From Thermoplasmatales archaeon (lineage in GTDB: Archaea; Thermoplasmatota; Thermoplasmata; Methanomassiliicoccales; Methanomethylophilaceae), in the NCBI GenBank assembly GCA_012522645.1, contig JAAYKC010000015.1:1-42243 (forward strand): 42,243 nucleotides of DNA. Direction: 5' to 3'. Positions 28,315 through 36,783 of this stretch are shown here, piece after piece. The first letter of the stretch is position 1. Every line of letters starts with the position of its first letter. The position numbers were made by a program, and so were the translations under genes. A model generated the notes under the pieces. It made no database searches. It was not told where the DNA came from and saw only the letters and a program-made list of their open reading frames with translations.

Positions 28315-29760
28315 GTGGACAGCGCAATATGTAAGAGCATCGAGAAGATCGTAGGCAAGGACGGGTACTCTACCAGAACAGCCGATCGGTATACATACGG
28401 ATTCGACGCATCGATCTACCACAAGACTCCGGATATGGTGGTCCAGCCCAGGACCACGGAACAGGTCTCGGAGATACTCAAGATAGCCAATGCTGCTAAG
28501 ATACCTGTCGTCCCCAGAGGGGCCGGGACAGGTCTCTGCGGCTCTGCGGTGCCCATAAAGGGCGGAATAGTCATGGATATGTGCCGCATGAACAAGATCC
28601 TCAACATCAGCGTGGAGGATCTGTGGGTTGAAGTGGAGGCGGGATGCATATACGATGATCTCAACAGAGAATTATCCAAGCACGGTTTCTTCTTCCCGAC
28701 GACCCCCGGCTCAGCCGAGGCCTGCCTGATCGGCGGCATGGTGGCCAACAACGCCTCCGGGATGAGGGCGGTCAAGTACGGAGCCACCAGGGACTACGTC
28801 CTCGGTGCGACAATCGTCAAGGCCGACGGGGAGATAGTGCACGCAGGCACCAAGACGATCAAGGACTCCTCAGGATATCAGCTCGCCCGCCTGATGTGCG
28901 GCAGCGAGGGCACCCTGGCAGTCATAACCGAGGTCACACTGAAGCTGGCCATGAAGCCCAAGACGTCTGCTTACATACTCGCGGCCTTCGACAACGTTAA
29001 GGATGCGGGCCGTTGCGTCTCGGCACTGATAGCCAAGCCGTTGATACCTGCATCCTGTGAGCTCATGGACAGTGTCTCCATAATGGCGGTCAACAAGGCC
29101 AGGGGCAATCCCCTGCCGGACTGCAGTGCCGTCTGCATAATAGAGGTGGACGGGGACCCGGAGCCTGTGGAGAGGGACATGAAGCTCGCGGAGGAGATCG
29201 CCAGGAGCGTAGGCGCCACAAGCGTCACCTCCACAAAGGACAAGAAGCTCATAGCCAGCTGGACTGCGGCCAGGAAGGCCGTGATGACGTCCCTGTCCGC
29301 TCTCAAGCCCGGGTATTCATCTGTATCGCTGGCCGATGATATGGCAGTGCCGGTATCGAAGATACCTGATGCGGTCACCGCATATCAGGAGATTGCGAAG
29401 AAGTACAACGTCACAGTGGCAACCTACGGCCATGCCGCGGACGGGAACCTTCATACGAAGATGCTCCTGGACCCGACCAGCAAGGATGACTGGGACAGAG
29501 GCGTTGCCGCCGTGCATGAGATATTCGATGCCACCATAGCCCTTGACGGTACAGTCACCGGTGAGCACGGAGTTGGCATCTCTAAGGCCCCTGATTTCAT
29601 GAAGGAGAGGTCCTCGGCGATAAAGACCATGAGGGAGATCAAGAAGGCGATGGATCCCAATAACATCCTGAACCCCGGCAAGATCGATCAGTGGGAAGGC
29701 TCCATCCTGACCAATCTCAGATACCCCTGTAAGGAGTATATGGGATCACAGCAGGATTGA
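28315..29760 (+). CDS. FAD-linked oxidoreductase, GlcD/D-lactate dehydrogenase family
   Basis: PDMVVQPRTTEQVSEILKIANAAKIPVVPRGAGTGLCGSAVP...ITEVTLKLAMKP...GTVTGEHGVGISKAPDF; GTG start at 28315 with GAGGTG upstream (alternative ATG 28285). Confidence 0.88.
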   Translation: MDSAICKSIEKIVGKDGYSTRTADRYTYGFDASIYHKTPDMVVQPRTTEQVSEILKIANAAKIPVVPRGAGTGLCGSAVPIKGGIVMDMCRMNKILNISVEDLWVEVEAGCIYDDLNRELSKHGFFFPTTPGSAEACLIGGMVANNASGMRAVKYGATRDYVLGATIVKADGEIVHAGTKTIKDSSGYQLARLMCGSEGTLAVITEVTLKLAMKPKTSAYILAAFDNVKDAGRCVSALIAKPLIPASCELMDSVSIMAVNKARGNPLPDCSAVCIIEVDGDPEPVERDMKLAEEIARSVGATSVTSTKDKKLIASWTAARKAVMTSLSALKPGYSSVSLADDMAVPVSKIPDAVTAYQEIAKKYNVTVATYGHAADGNLHTKMLLDPTSKDDWDRGVAAVHEIFDATIALDGTVTGEHGVGISKAPDFMKERSSAIKTMREIKKAMDPNNILNPGKIDQWEGSILTNLRYPCKEYMGSQQD

Positions 29761-30387
29761 GAGTGCCAGCACTGCGATGCTCCACACCATCATGACGGCG
29801 TAGACGACTTTGTTCCATCTGATGACCTTCGATCCGTCCAAAGGAGGTATCGGAAGCAGGTTGAACAGAGCCAGGAATGCGTTGAAGTACGCCATCATGT
29901 AGACTACCAGGTAAAGGATACCGCCTGTGAACGGCATGAACAGGAGCGCACCGGTGGACAGCAGCAGGTTGACCAGGGGGCCGGCCATGCTGATTCTGCC
30001 GTTCATATCCTGGGTTATCCTGCCGTTGATGTACACTGCCCCCGGTGCGGCGAAGAGGATTCCGAACAGGGACATCACAAGGGCGAGCATGAGCCCGCGG
30101 GGATGCACTCTGAACTCGGCCCATGCACCGTACTTCTGTGCCACGAACTTATGGGCAAGCTCGTGGAGCATGAAACTGAATATGATCAGGACGGCGGAGA
30201 TGGCGAGGAACAACAGGAACAGCTCATATCCTATCTTATACAATCCACTGAGTCCGCCGCTGAGCGCTATAGCCATGGCAACCGAGAGAAGGATCACGGC
30301 AAGGATGATGTCCTTGATCTCCACCCGGCTGAATACGGGTTTCTTGAACCCCGGATTCACGGGTATAGGGTCATTGAATCGGTGCAT
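29746..30387 (-). CDS. M50-family (site-2 protease-like) membrane metalloprotease
   Basis: FSFMLHELAHKFVAQKYGAWAEFRVHPRG (HELAH); ALFNLLPIPPLDGSKVI (NxxPxPPLDG). Confidence 0.92.
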   Translation of the reverse strand: MHRFNDPIPVNPGFKKPVFSRVEIKDIILAVILLSVAMAIALSGGLSGLYKIGYELFLLFLAISAVLIIFSFMLHELAHKFVAQKYGAWAEFRVHPRGLMLALVMSLFGILFAAPGAVYINGRITQDMNGRISMAGPLVNLLLSTGALLFMPFTGGILYLVVYMMAYFNAFLALFNLLPIPPLDGSKVIRWNKVVYAVMMVWSIAVLALSILL

Positions 30388-30467
30388 ATGCGGCTTTGAT
30401 AGCAGACATCACTTAAAAAGTAGGCGATGTGCGAAAACAGGTATATTGTCGGAGGCGATGTAGCAGC

Positions 30468-32375
30468 ATGACCAGGGTGAACGCGGCTCACGGGAAGACC
30501 CATTTCGGGTGGTGCGACAGCTGCGGCACTCTTGTGCTTGGTAATGGATGCGGCTGCGGTTCCCCTGTGAGATCCTTTGAGGTCAACAGCCCGGGGGACA
30601 TGAGACCGTGCATGGGGGACGGAGTGAGTACGGTACTCTCCCTTTTTGAGAGGGAGTTCGGCAGCTCGGTCCCGCTGAGGGGGAAATCGATATTCCTGAA
30701 CAAGGTGCCGGGAGAGGACAGGGCTGATGAGATCATAGCTCACGGTGCAGTACTGGCACTTATGAGATACGACCTTTCCGCAAAACGTTTTGAATTGGAT
30801 CTCAGACAGCCCGGTGCCGAGCTTCTTGCTGATTCGGCGACTAAGAACGTCATAACATTCTCGGGGATGTCGGGACACCTCAAGGGGAAGAGCATACCCG
30901 GCGCCAACATCAGCAGCATCTCCGGCGAGTTCGGCACAGGCGCCCCGCTGATACTGAAAAGAGGCGGGAAGGTGGGAGCGGGGGCGGCACTCGTTCCTTC
31001 AGGAGATATAGGCTCATCAGAGAAAGCCGTGAAGATCAGGAGCATAGATTCTCCGTCTGATATGCCGATATCCCCGGATTCGGACAGGAAGCGGTTCGTG
31101 GAGGCGAACAGGCAGCACCTCCTAGATCTGGAATCCGTCGCGATAAACAGGATCAGATCATATGTGAAGAAGAGGAAGCTCCCCGTCACAGTGTCCTTCT
31201 CAGGAGGCAAGGACTCCCTTGCCGCTTACGGGGTGGCCTCCAGAGCCGTCAGGGATCTTGAATTGATATTCGTAGATACGGGAATAGAATTCCCGGAGAC
31301 GGTAAGATATGTTGATGATTTTGCTGAGAAGAACAATCTGGCTCTTCACAAAGCCGCGGCAGGGGATGCATTCTTCAGGAATGTTGATGCATTCGGACCG
31401 CCGGCCAAGGATTTCAGATGGTGCTGCAAGACCTGCAAGCTCGGCCCGATAACCGATCTGATAAGCAACGACTTCCCTAAGGGGACGATAACCGTAGAGG
31501 GCAACAGGATGCTGGAATCCTTCTCCCGGGGGGATACGAAATTCGTATCCACGAACCCTTTCGTTCCGAATCAAGTGAGTCTGAATCCCGTCAGGGAATG
31601 GAACGCTTCAGAGATATGGGGATACATATGGCTTAGGAAGCTGGAGTACAACCCGCTTTATGAGAGGGATTTCGAGAGGATAGGATGCTATCTCTGCGCC
31701 TCCTGCCTCGGCAGTGAATGGGAGAACGTCAAGAATGTCCATGAGGACCTCTATGATGAATGGAACGATTACCTGAGGGGATATGCTGCGAGGAAGGGAC
31801 TGCCTCAGGAGTATGCGGACATGGGCTTCTGGAGGTGGAAGGTCCTGCCCCCCAAGATGGTGCGGCTGGCGGAGGATATGGATCTCCGTACGGAGCCGGA
31901 GAGGAGCGGAGAACCGGTCATGAGGATGCTGAAAGGAGCATCATCGTGCGCCGCAGGCGGTTTCTCCGTGGAAGCTGTGGCCAATATACCCAGATCACGG
32001 GATTTCTCATCGGTGGCGGAGGCACTGAGGTCGATAGGCGAGGTCAGATACTCCGACGAGTTCGAAATAGCCCTGGTCAAAACGCGGGATGCGACGGCCA
32101 AGCTCTTCGGAGGAGGTCAGATATCCGTGGTATCGGACTCGCTGAAGGGTGCGGAGAGGATGTTCGAGAGGGCGGCGAAGGCCCTGCTGAGGGCTCAGAT
32201 GTGCACATCATGCGGCATTTGCGCGGAGAAGTGCCCCCGCAATGCGATAACCATCAGGGGCGGGCTCAAGATAGATCCGGGAAGATGTGATTCGTGCGGC
32301 ATATGCGAGAGGTCCTGCATGGTCGTTCATTATTATGATAAGATGATGAGCATCGAGAAGAACGCACGCATCTGA
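30468..32375 (+). CDS. Multidomain PAPS-reductase-like (PP-loop) protein with N-terminal Zn-ribbon/central region and C-terminal 2x[4Fe-4S] ferredoxin
   Basis: N-term WCDSCGTLVLGNGCGCG; VTVSFSGGKDSLAAYGVASRAV; WCCKTCKLGP; C-term CTSCGICAEKCPRNAI...CDSCGICERSCMVV. Confidence 0.88.
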   Translation: MTRVNAAHGKTHFGWCDSCGTLVLGNGCGCGSPVRSFEVNSPGDMRPCMGDGVSTVLSLFEREFGSSVPLRGKSIFLNKVPGEDRADEIIAHGAVLALMRYDLSAKRFELDLRQPGAELLADSATKNVITFSGMSGHLKGKSIPGANISSISGEFGTGAPLILKRGGKVGAGAALVPSGDIGSSEKAVKIRSIDSPSDMPISPDSDRKRFVEANRQHLLDLESVAINRIRSYVKKRKLPVTVSFSGGKDSLAAYGVASRAVRDLELIFVDTGIEFPETVRYVDDFAEKNNLALHKAAAGDAFFRNVDAFGPPAKDFRWCCKTCKLGPITDLISNDFPKGTITVEGNRMLESFSRGDTKFVSTNPFVPNQVSLNPVREWNASEIWGYIWLRKLEYNPLYERDFERIGCYLCASCLGSEWENVKNVHEDLYDEWNDYLRGYAARKGLPQEYADMGFWRWKVLPPKMVRLAEDMDLRTEPERSGEPVMRMLKGASSCAAGGFSVEAVANIPRSRDFSSVAEALRSIGEVRYSDEFEIALVKTRDATAKLFGGGQISVVSDSLKGAERMFERAAKALLRAQMCTSCGICAEKCPRNAITIRGGLKIDPGRCDSCGICERSCMVVHYYDKMMSIEKNARI

Positions 32376-32444
32376 TGTTCCGGGTCCCGCATAACCTATC
32401 CTGTATCGGGAGGATTATATACAGTACGGTTAATCGGAAATCTC

Positions 32445-33161
32445 ATGGACCTGATGTTAGCCGCCGCAGGAGTCCTGGCCATAGTGCCAGCCTTCCTGGT
32501 GCTTTATTTCTCACTCAGGAAATACACATATCCTGCGGTGGAGGAACCGTTCTTCAGCGATCCTAAGATGTTCGGGCTCATGGTCATCGGGATGATAGAA
32601 GGTACTGTGATCTTCGTGGTGTACACATATTTCGTGAGCTTATGGCCCTCAGTCCTAGTCGCTCTCCTGATAGGGGTGCTGATGGAGCTGGTGAAATTGG
32701 TGACACTGAATTTCAGGTGCTTCCACAGTCAATCCGATACCGTGTTCTACGGGTTCTCCCTGGGCGTGGGCACTGCGGTGGGAATGGCGGGCGGTATGAC
32801 ATTCTATCTCGGTTCGATAGCATCCTCAACCGGAGGCATAGATGCGGCCACATGGTTCATAATGATCGTCTATGTGATGCAGCAGGTCCTGTTGCAGCCG
32901 GCGATCGGTGCCACGATAGGAGAAGGAGTGGCAAGGCTGAGGATCGCCGAATTCCTGATCCAGGCGATAATGATATCCGCTGTCTACCAGATCCTGATGA
33001 CCCCGGTATGGGCGGGCGCGGATGTATGGCTCTATGTAGCGGCGACAGCAGCCTTCGCCAGCGTGCTGTTCTATTTCCTGCGGGTGGTGCGCAGATACAT
33101 GCCCCGCGTAGTGCAAGATGTATTAAAGATGCAGGGCGATAAGAGGCGCGTTCCGAGGTGA
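32445..33161 (+). CDS. Uncharacterised polytopic membrane protein, 238 aa (possibly PrsW-like)
   Basis: Multi-TM ORF with EEPF...GMIEGT...LMELVKL; TATA-like TTATATAC upstream. Confidence 0.65.
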   Translation: MDLMLAAAGVLAIVPAFLVLYFSLRKYTYPAVEEPFFSDPKMFGLMVIGMIEGTVIFVVYTYFVSLWPSVLVALLIGVLMELVKLVTLNFRCFHSQSDTVFYGFSLGVGTAVGMAGGMTFYLGSIASSTGGIDAATWFIMIVYVMQQVLLQPAIGATIGEGVARLRIAEFLIQAIMISAVYQILMTPVWAGADVWLYVAATAAFASVLFYFLRVVRRYMPRVVQDVLKMQGDKRRVPR

Positions 33162-33165
33162 CACC

Positions 33166-33288
33166 GTGGAATCCAGAGGAAAATTCATACTTGGAGTCAT
33201 TGTTCTCGTGCTGGGCTTCGGCATTTTGGCGGCATGCTCATCCCATGAGGTTCACAGCATGATCTGGGATCTTCTATCCGGCAACTAG
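33166..33288 (+). CDS. Putative 40-aa single-TM small protein
   Basis: Not in ORF track; GTG start 4 nt after the upstream stop: MESRGKFILGVIVLVLGFGILAACSSHEVHSMIWDLLSGN*. Confidence 0.45.
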   Translation: MESRGKFILGVIVLVLGFGILAACSSHEVHSMIWDLLSGN

Positions 33289-33704
33289 GCCCGATACCTT
33301 CCGGGCCGGATCTCGGTTATCACGCATTCTGCTGACAGGATGCTTATTATCTCTCTGCTCCTGCCGGGGGCGATCTCCTCAACATCATCCGCAGAGAATG
33401 ATCCGAGTATCTCAGTCAGTTCCTCGGCCAGCATTGTGAGTTTGACCTCAGGATCGCTGCAGTGATCGAATTTATAAGCCAGTGTGGAGAGGGGGTCGCA
33501 GTCCTTCTTGCTCTTTTTCTTAGGCATGGTGTCAGAAAGGCTCATGAGAGCCCTCCTGACCTCTTCCTGGCTGGTGCTTTGGAATTTCACGGCGGCTGTG
33601 TCGTTCTTTATGCCGGCGCCGCAATAAGGGCATGCCGAGGCCTCCGAGGACAGATCGATTATCCTGTTCATACGGCATTCCCTGCACGTGATCAGAGCAT
33701 ACAT
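33285..33704 (-). CDS. Zinc-ribbon protein of unknown function
   Basis: MYALITCRECRMNRIIDLSSEASACPYCGAGIKND (CxxC...CxxC); ATG at 33704 just downstream of ArgDC. Confidence 0.75.
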   Translation of the reverse strand: MYALITCRECRMNRIIDLSSEASACPYCGAGIKNDTAAVKFQSTSQEEVRRALMSLSDTMPKKKSKKDCDPLSTLAYKFDHCSDPEVKLTMLAEELTEILGSFSADDVEEIAPGRSREIISILSAECVITEIRPGRYRA

Positions 33705-33709
33705 GCAGA

Positions 33710-34183
33710 TCACGCGTATTCCGTGAACACAAGGGCTGCCAGGCAGCACCCGTGCTCCCCGTCCGGGACGGTGCCGTCCTCCAGAACGTAGTTCACGTCC
33801 TCAAGTTCGATCTCTCTCATGCGGGCCATCTCAGCCATCTTCAGCTCCAGGTCCTTCCTGAGAGCGTCCCTGCTGCCGTGCAGGTGCCCCTCGGCGACGT
33901 AGCCGCCTCTGCCGTCCTTCCGGAATGCGTAGGCTATGCCTGCGGCTATCTTCTCCCCGCCGGTCCCCCTCATCTGTGCCAGTACGCAGTGCGTGACGGC
34001 CCCCATGGGGATCTTTTCAGGTTCGGTCTGCACAGCTCCCACCGGGATGACGGAGGATACTGCGACCAGATTCTGTTCGCATATGCCCGCCTTCATGAGT
34101 GCGACGTCAAAAGCGTTCAGGCCGGAGATTCTGCTGAAAGATGATCCGGAGCATACGAAGAATTTCTGCGGTATCAGATGCAT
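33710..34183 (-). CDS. pdaD: Pyruvoyl-dependent arginine decarboxylase
   Basis: MHLIPQKFFVCSGSSFSRISGLNAFDVALMKAGICEQNLVAVSSVIPVGAVQ (Ser-Ser self-cleavage context). Confidence 0.93.
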   Translation of the reverse strand: MHLIPQKFFVCSGSSFSRISGLNAFDVALMKAGICEQNLVAVSSVIPVGAVQTEPEKIPMGAVTHCVLAQMRGTGGEKIAAGIAYAFRKDGRGGYVAEGHLHGSRDALRKDLELKMAEMARMREIELEDVNYVLEDGTVPDGEHGCCLAALVFTEYA

Positions 34184-34223
34184 GGCAACCTCATTGATGA
34201 CACGGATTTAACGATTGCCGCCG

Positions 34224-34985
34224 TTATCTGTAAAGCACAGGGTCCACTGCCGTGCCCGAGGTGGTCTCAGGTATCATCTGGCTGTTTATCCTTTTCTCCA
34301 GTTCCTCCGCTTCCTTGAACAAGGGCCCCGTATCGATCTTGAGTTCAGGCAGCATCTTAGCCAGGAACTCCATGATCTTCGCGGCGCCTTTGGGATCCGG
34401 CACATCCATCTTTGCAGATCCCAGCATGGCGATGACATCGAGATCGTTCTCTGCGCCGTCCATGAGGAGAATCGCGGTCATGCCGCGCACCATGCCTTCT
34501 TCGAATGATTCTATCCCGTACTCTTTCATCTGAGATCTGGCACTTTCAGTGGACCCGGCCCCCAGGAGTATGTAGTTGTTCTCTCCGAACATAGGTATCC
34601 CGTCCAGAACCAGGACGGTCTTTATCCCCTTCTTCTTGAACCAGTCCACCAGGAGCTTGGAGACCCTGTAGTTCATGCCGTCCTTAGGAACGAATTCGGA
34701 CGTGACGACGACCACGTCGTCACACTCCTCCATCCCTCCTTCCGCTTTATCCTTCCTGCAGCCGGCATACATTCGGATCTGCGGCATCGGTTTGCTGTTC
34801 TGGATGATGGTGTAAGGCGGGAACTCATCGGAGGTTATGCCTGCTATCAGGTCAAGATTGAGTTCCTTGGACATGTAACTTGCAGCTATGGAGCTTACCA
34901 ACCCCAAGCTTGGGAATCCTATGATTGCCACGGACTTGCTGAGGTCAGTCTTGTCATCGTAAACGCGGAGTTCGAGCTCAGACAT
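34224..34985 (-). CDS. PAC2 family protein (proteasome assembly chaperone-like)
   Basis: SVAIIGFPSLGLVSSIAASYMSKELNLDLIAGITSDEFPPYTII. Confidence 0.88.
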   Translation of the reverse strand: MSELELRVYDDKTDLSKSVAIIGFPSLGLVSSIAASYMSKELNLDLIAGITSDEFPPYTIIQNSKPMPQIRMYAGCRKDKAEGGMEECDDVVVVTSEFVPKDGMNYRVSKLLVDWFKKKGIKTVLVLDGIPMFGENNYILLGAGSTESARSQMKEYGIESFEEGMVRGMTAILLMDGAENDLDVIAMLGSAKMDVPDPKGAAKIMEFLAKMLPELKIDTGPLFKEAEELEKRINSQMIPETTSGTAVDPVLYR

Positions 34986-35038
34986 AATCACTTGAACGCA
35001 GAACAACCCTTTTAACACATTCCGTCTTAACGCTGAAT

Positions 35039-36310
35039 ATGGCGGGGAAAGGTCTCAGAGCAGGCAGAACGTCCGGCGGCATACCGGTCACAGCGGACAA
35101 CATCCCGGGCGCAGGGTCATCCGGATACATGGTTGCGATCACCACAGGCTCCAGGGACGAGACGCCCGACATCTACGGCATATCGCATCTTCTGGAGCAC
35201 GTTGTTTTCAGGGAGACGACGAACAGGACCTCCTTCCAGATGTCCAAGGACATAGAAGGGGCAGGAGGGGTCATGAACGCCATGACCAGCCGAGAGGCCA
35301 CTGCATACTATGCCATGTCTCTGAAGGAGACCGCAGACAGGGCCAAGGACCTGGTGGCTGATATAGTGCGGAATCCTCTGATCAAGGACTCTCACGTGGA
35401 GATGGAGAAGAAGATCGTCCTGCAGGAGCTCAACATGGTGGAGAATGACCCGGACTCGTACATACATGACATCTTCGCAGGGTCGGTATGGAAGGGGCAT
35501 CAGCTGGAGAATGAGGAAGGCGGCAATCCGGAATCAGTCTCTGCGATGAATTACGAGGATCTGAGAGAATATTACGGAGAGAGGTACGGCATCCCGAACA
35601 TGGCCGTGGTGGCATGCGGCTCGGTCGATCCGGATGACGCTGTCTCCTGGGCGGAGGAGACATTCGATGATATGTCCGGCAGGAAGAACGTGAGGACGAG
35701 GCCGGGGAAGCCCAGCGGCAATCTCGCTGTGCGCGAATGGCACGGGGACCACAGCTATGCCGGGGTGGGATTCAGGGGATATGCCGCAGACCATCCGGAC
35801 AAGGATGCTGTTCGTCTGCTCTGGGTATTGATGGGGTCCGGATCCTCATCAAGGCTCTTCCAGAGGCTGAGGGAGGAGAGGGCATTGGTATACTCAGTCT
35901 ACAGCAGCATAGATCAGCATTCGGATTCTTCTTCGGCGGGGGCGTTCTTCTCCTGCACGGAGAGGAATCTGACCGAATCCCTCGATGCGGTGGCATCGGT
36001 ATTCCGCGACATAAGGGCGGACGGGCTGGAGAAAGGGGAGCTGCGCCGTGCCAAGAACCTTGTGAAAGGTGTGAACATACGGTCTTACGAATCAACCTCC
36101 AATCGGATGAGCAAGATCATGAAGGATATGCTGCTCACAGGGGAGGCCAAGACCCTGGAGCAGAGGCTGGCAGCTCTGGAGGGCGTAACGGAGGAGGACG
36201 TCATAAGGGTGGCCGGGGATATGCTGTCCCCCGATATGCTGAACATAGCCCTCTACACCCGTGACACGGGGTCTGCAGAGCGCACGGATCCCGGCAGTTA
36301 CGATTTCTGA
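35039..36310 (+). CDS. M16-family zinc peptidase
   Basis: DIYGISHLLEHVVFRETTNRTS (HxxEH), EMEKKIVLQELNM, LRRAKNLVKG. Confidence 0.93.
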   Translation: MAGKGLRAGRTSGGIPVTADNIPGAGSSGYMVAITTGSRDETPDIYGISHLLEHVVFRETTNRTSFQMSKDIEGAGGVMNAMTSREATAYYAMSLKETADRAKDLVADIVRNPLIKDSHVEMEKKIVLQELNMVENDPDSYIHDIFAGSVWKGHQLENEEGGNPESVSAMNYEDLREYYGERYGIPNMAVVACGSVDPDDAVSWAEETFDDMSGRKNVRTRPGKPSGNLAVREWHGDHSYAGVGFRGYAADHPDKDAVRLLWVLMGSGSSSRLFQRLREERALVYSVYSSIDQHSDSSSAGAFFSCTERNLTESLDAVASVFRDIRADGLEKGELRRAKNLVKGVNIRSYESTSNRMSKIMKDMLLTGEAKTLEQRLAALEGVTEEDVIRVAGDMLSPDMLNIALYTRDTGSAERTDPGSYDF

Positions 36311-36783
36311 TATTCGGAGATCAGATGCAGAACGGCGCTGACCGCACTCGGTACGGCCGCCTCCACGGAAGGGGACATGGTCTCAGACATGGTCTGTATA
36401 TCCTCCACCTCTATCGCAACGAACCTTATGGTGTCGGGCATCGTCTCCGGATGAAGCTCCCGTCCTATCTTGATAGCCGTGGCAAGATTCACATCATGGG
36501 CCGGCACGTCGGCGATCGTGGCCTCAAAATCATCCGGATCATAGATGATGACGGAGCCGGGCCCGTACTCCCCGGCCATTATGGCATCTGCGATGATCAC
36601 CATCCTGTATCCAGATACCATGGGCAGGATCTCGAGCCCGCCCACTGCCTCCTGCCGTGCATCCACGTTCTCCAGGTGCATCTCCTCTATTGCTTCGGAG
36701 ACCTTCAATCCTACTGCATCATCCTTCATCACAGGGCTGCCCAGCCCGATTACCAGTATCTCATTCGATCTTGAAATGCTCAT
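36298..36783 (-). CDS. Hydrogenase maturation-type endopeptidase (HycI/HyaD superfamily)
   Basis: ILVIGLGSPVMKDDAVGLKVSEAIEEMHLENVDARQEAVGGLEILPMVSGYRMVIIADAIM. Confidence 0.85.
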   Translation of the reverse strand: MSISRSNEILVIGLGSPVMKDDAVGLKVSEAIEEMHLENVDARQEAVGGLEILPMVSGYRMVIIADAIMAGEYGPGSVIIYDPDDFEATIADVPAHDVNLATAIKIGRELHPETMPDTIRFVAIEVEDIQTMSETMSPSVEAAVPSAVSAVLHLISEYQKS

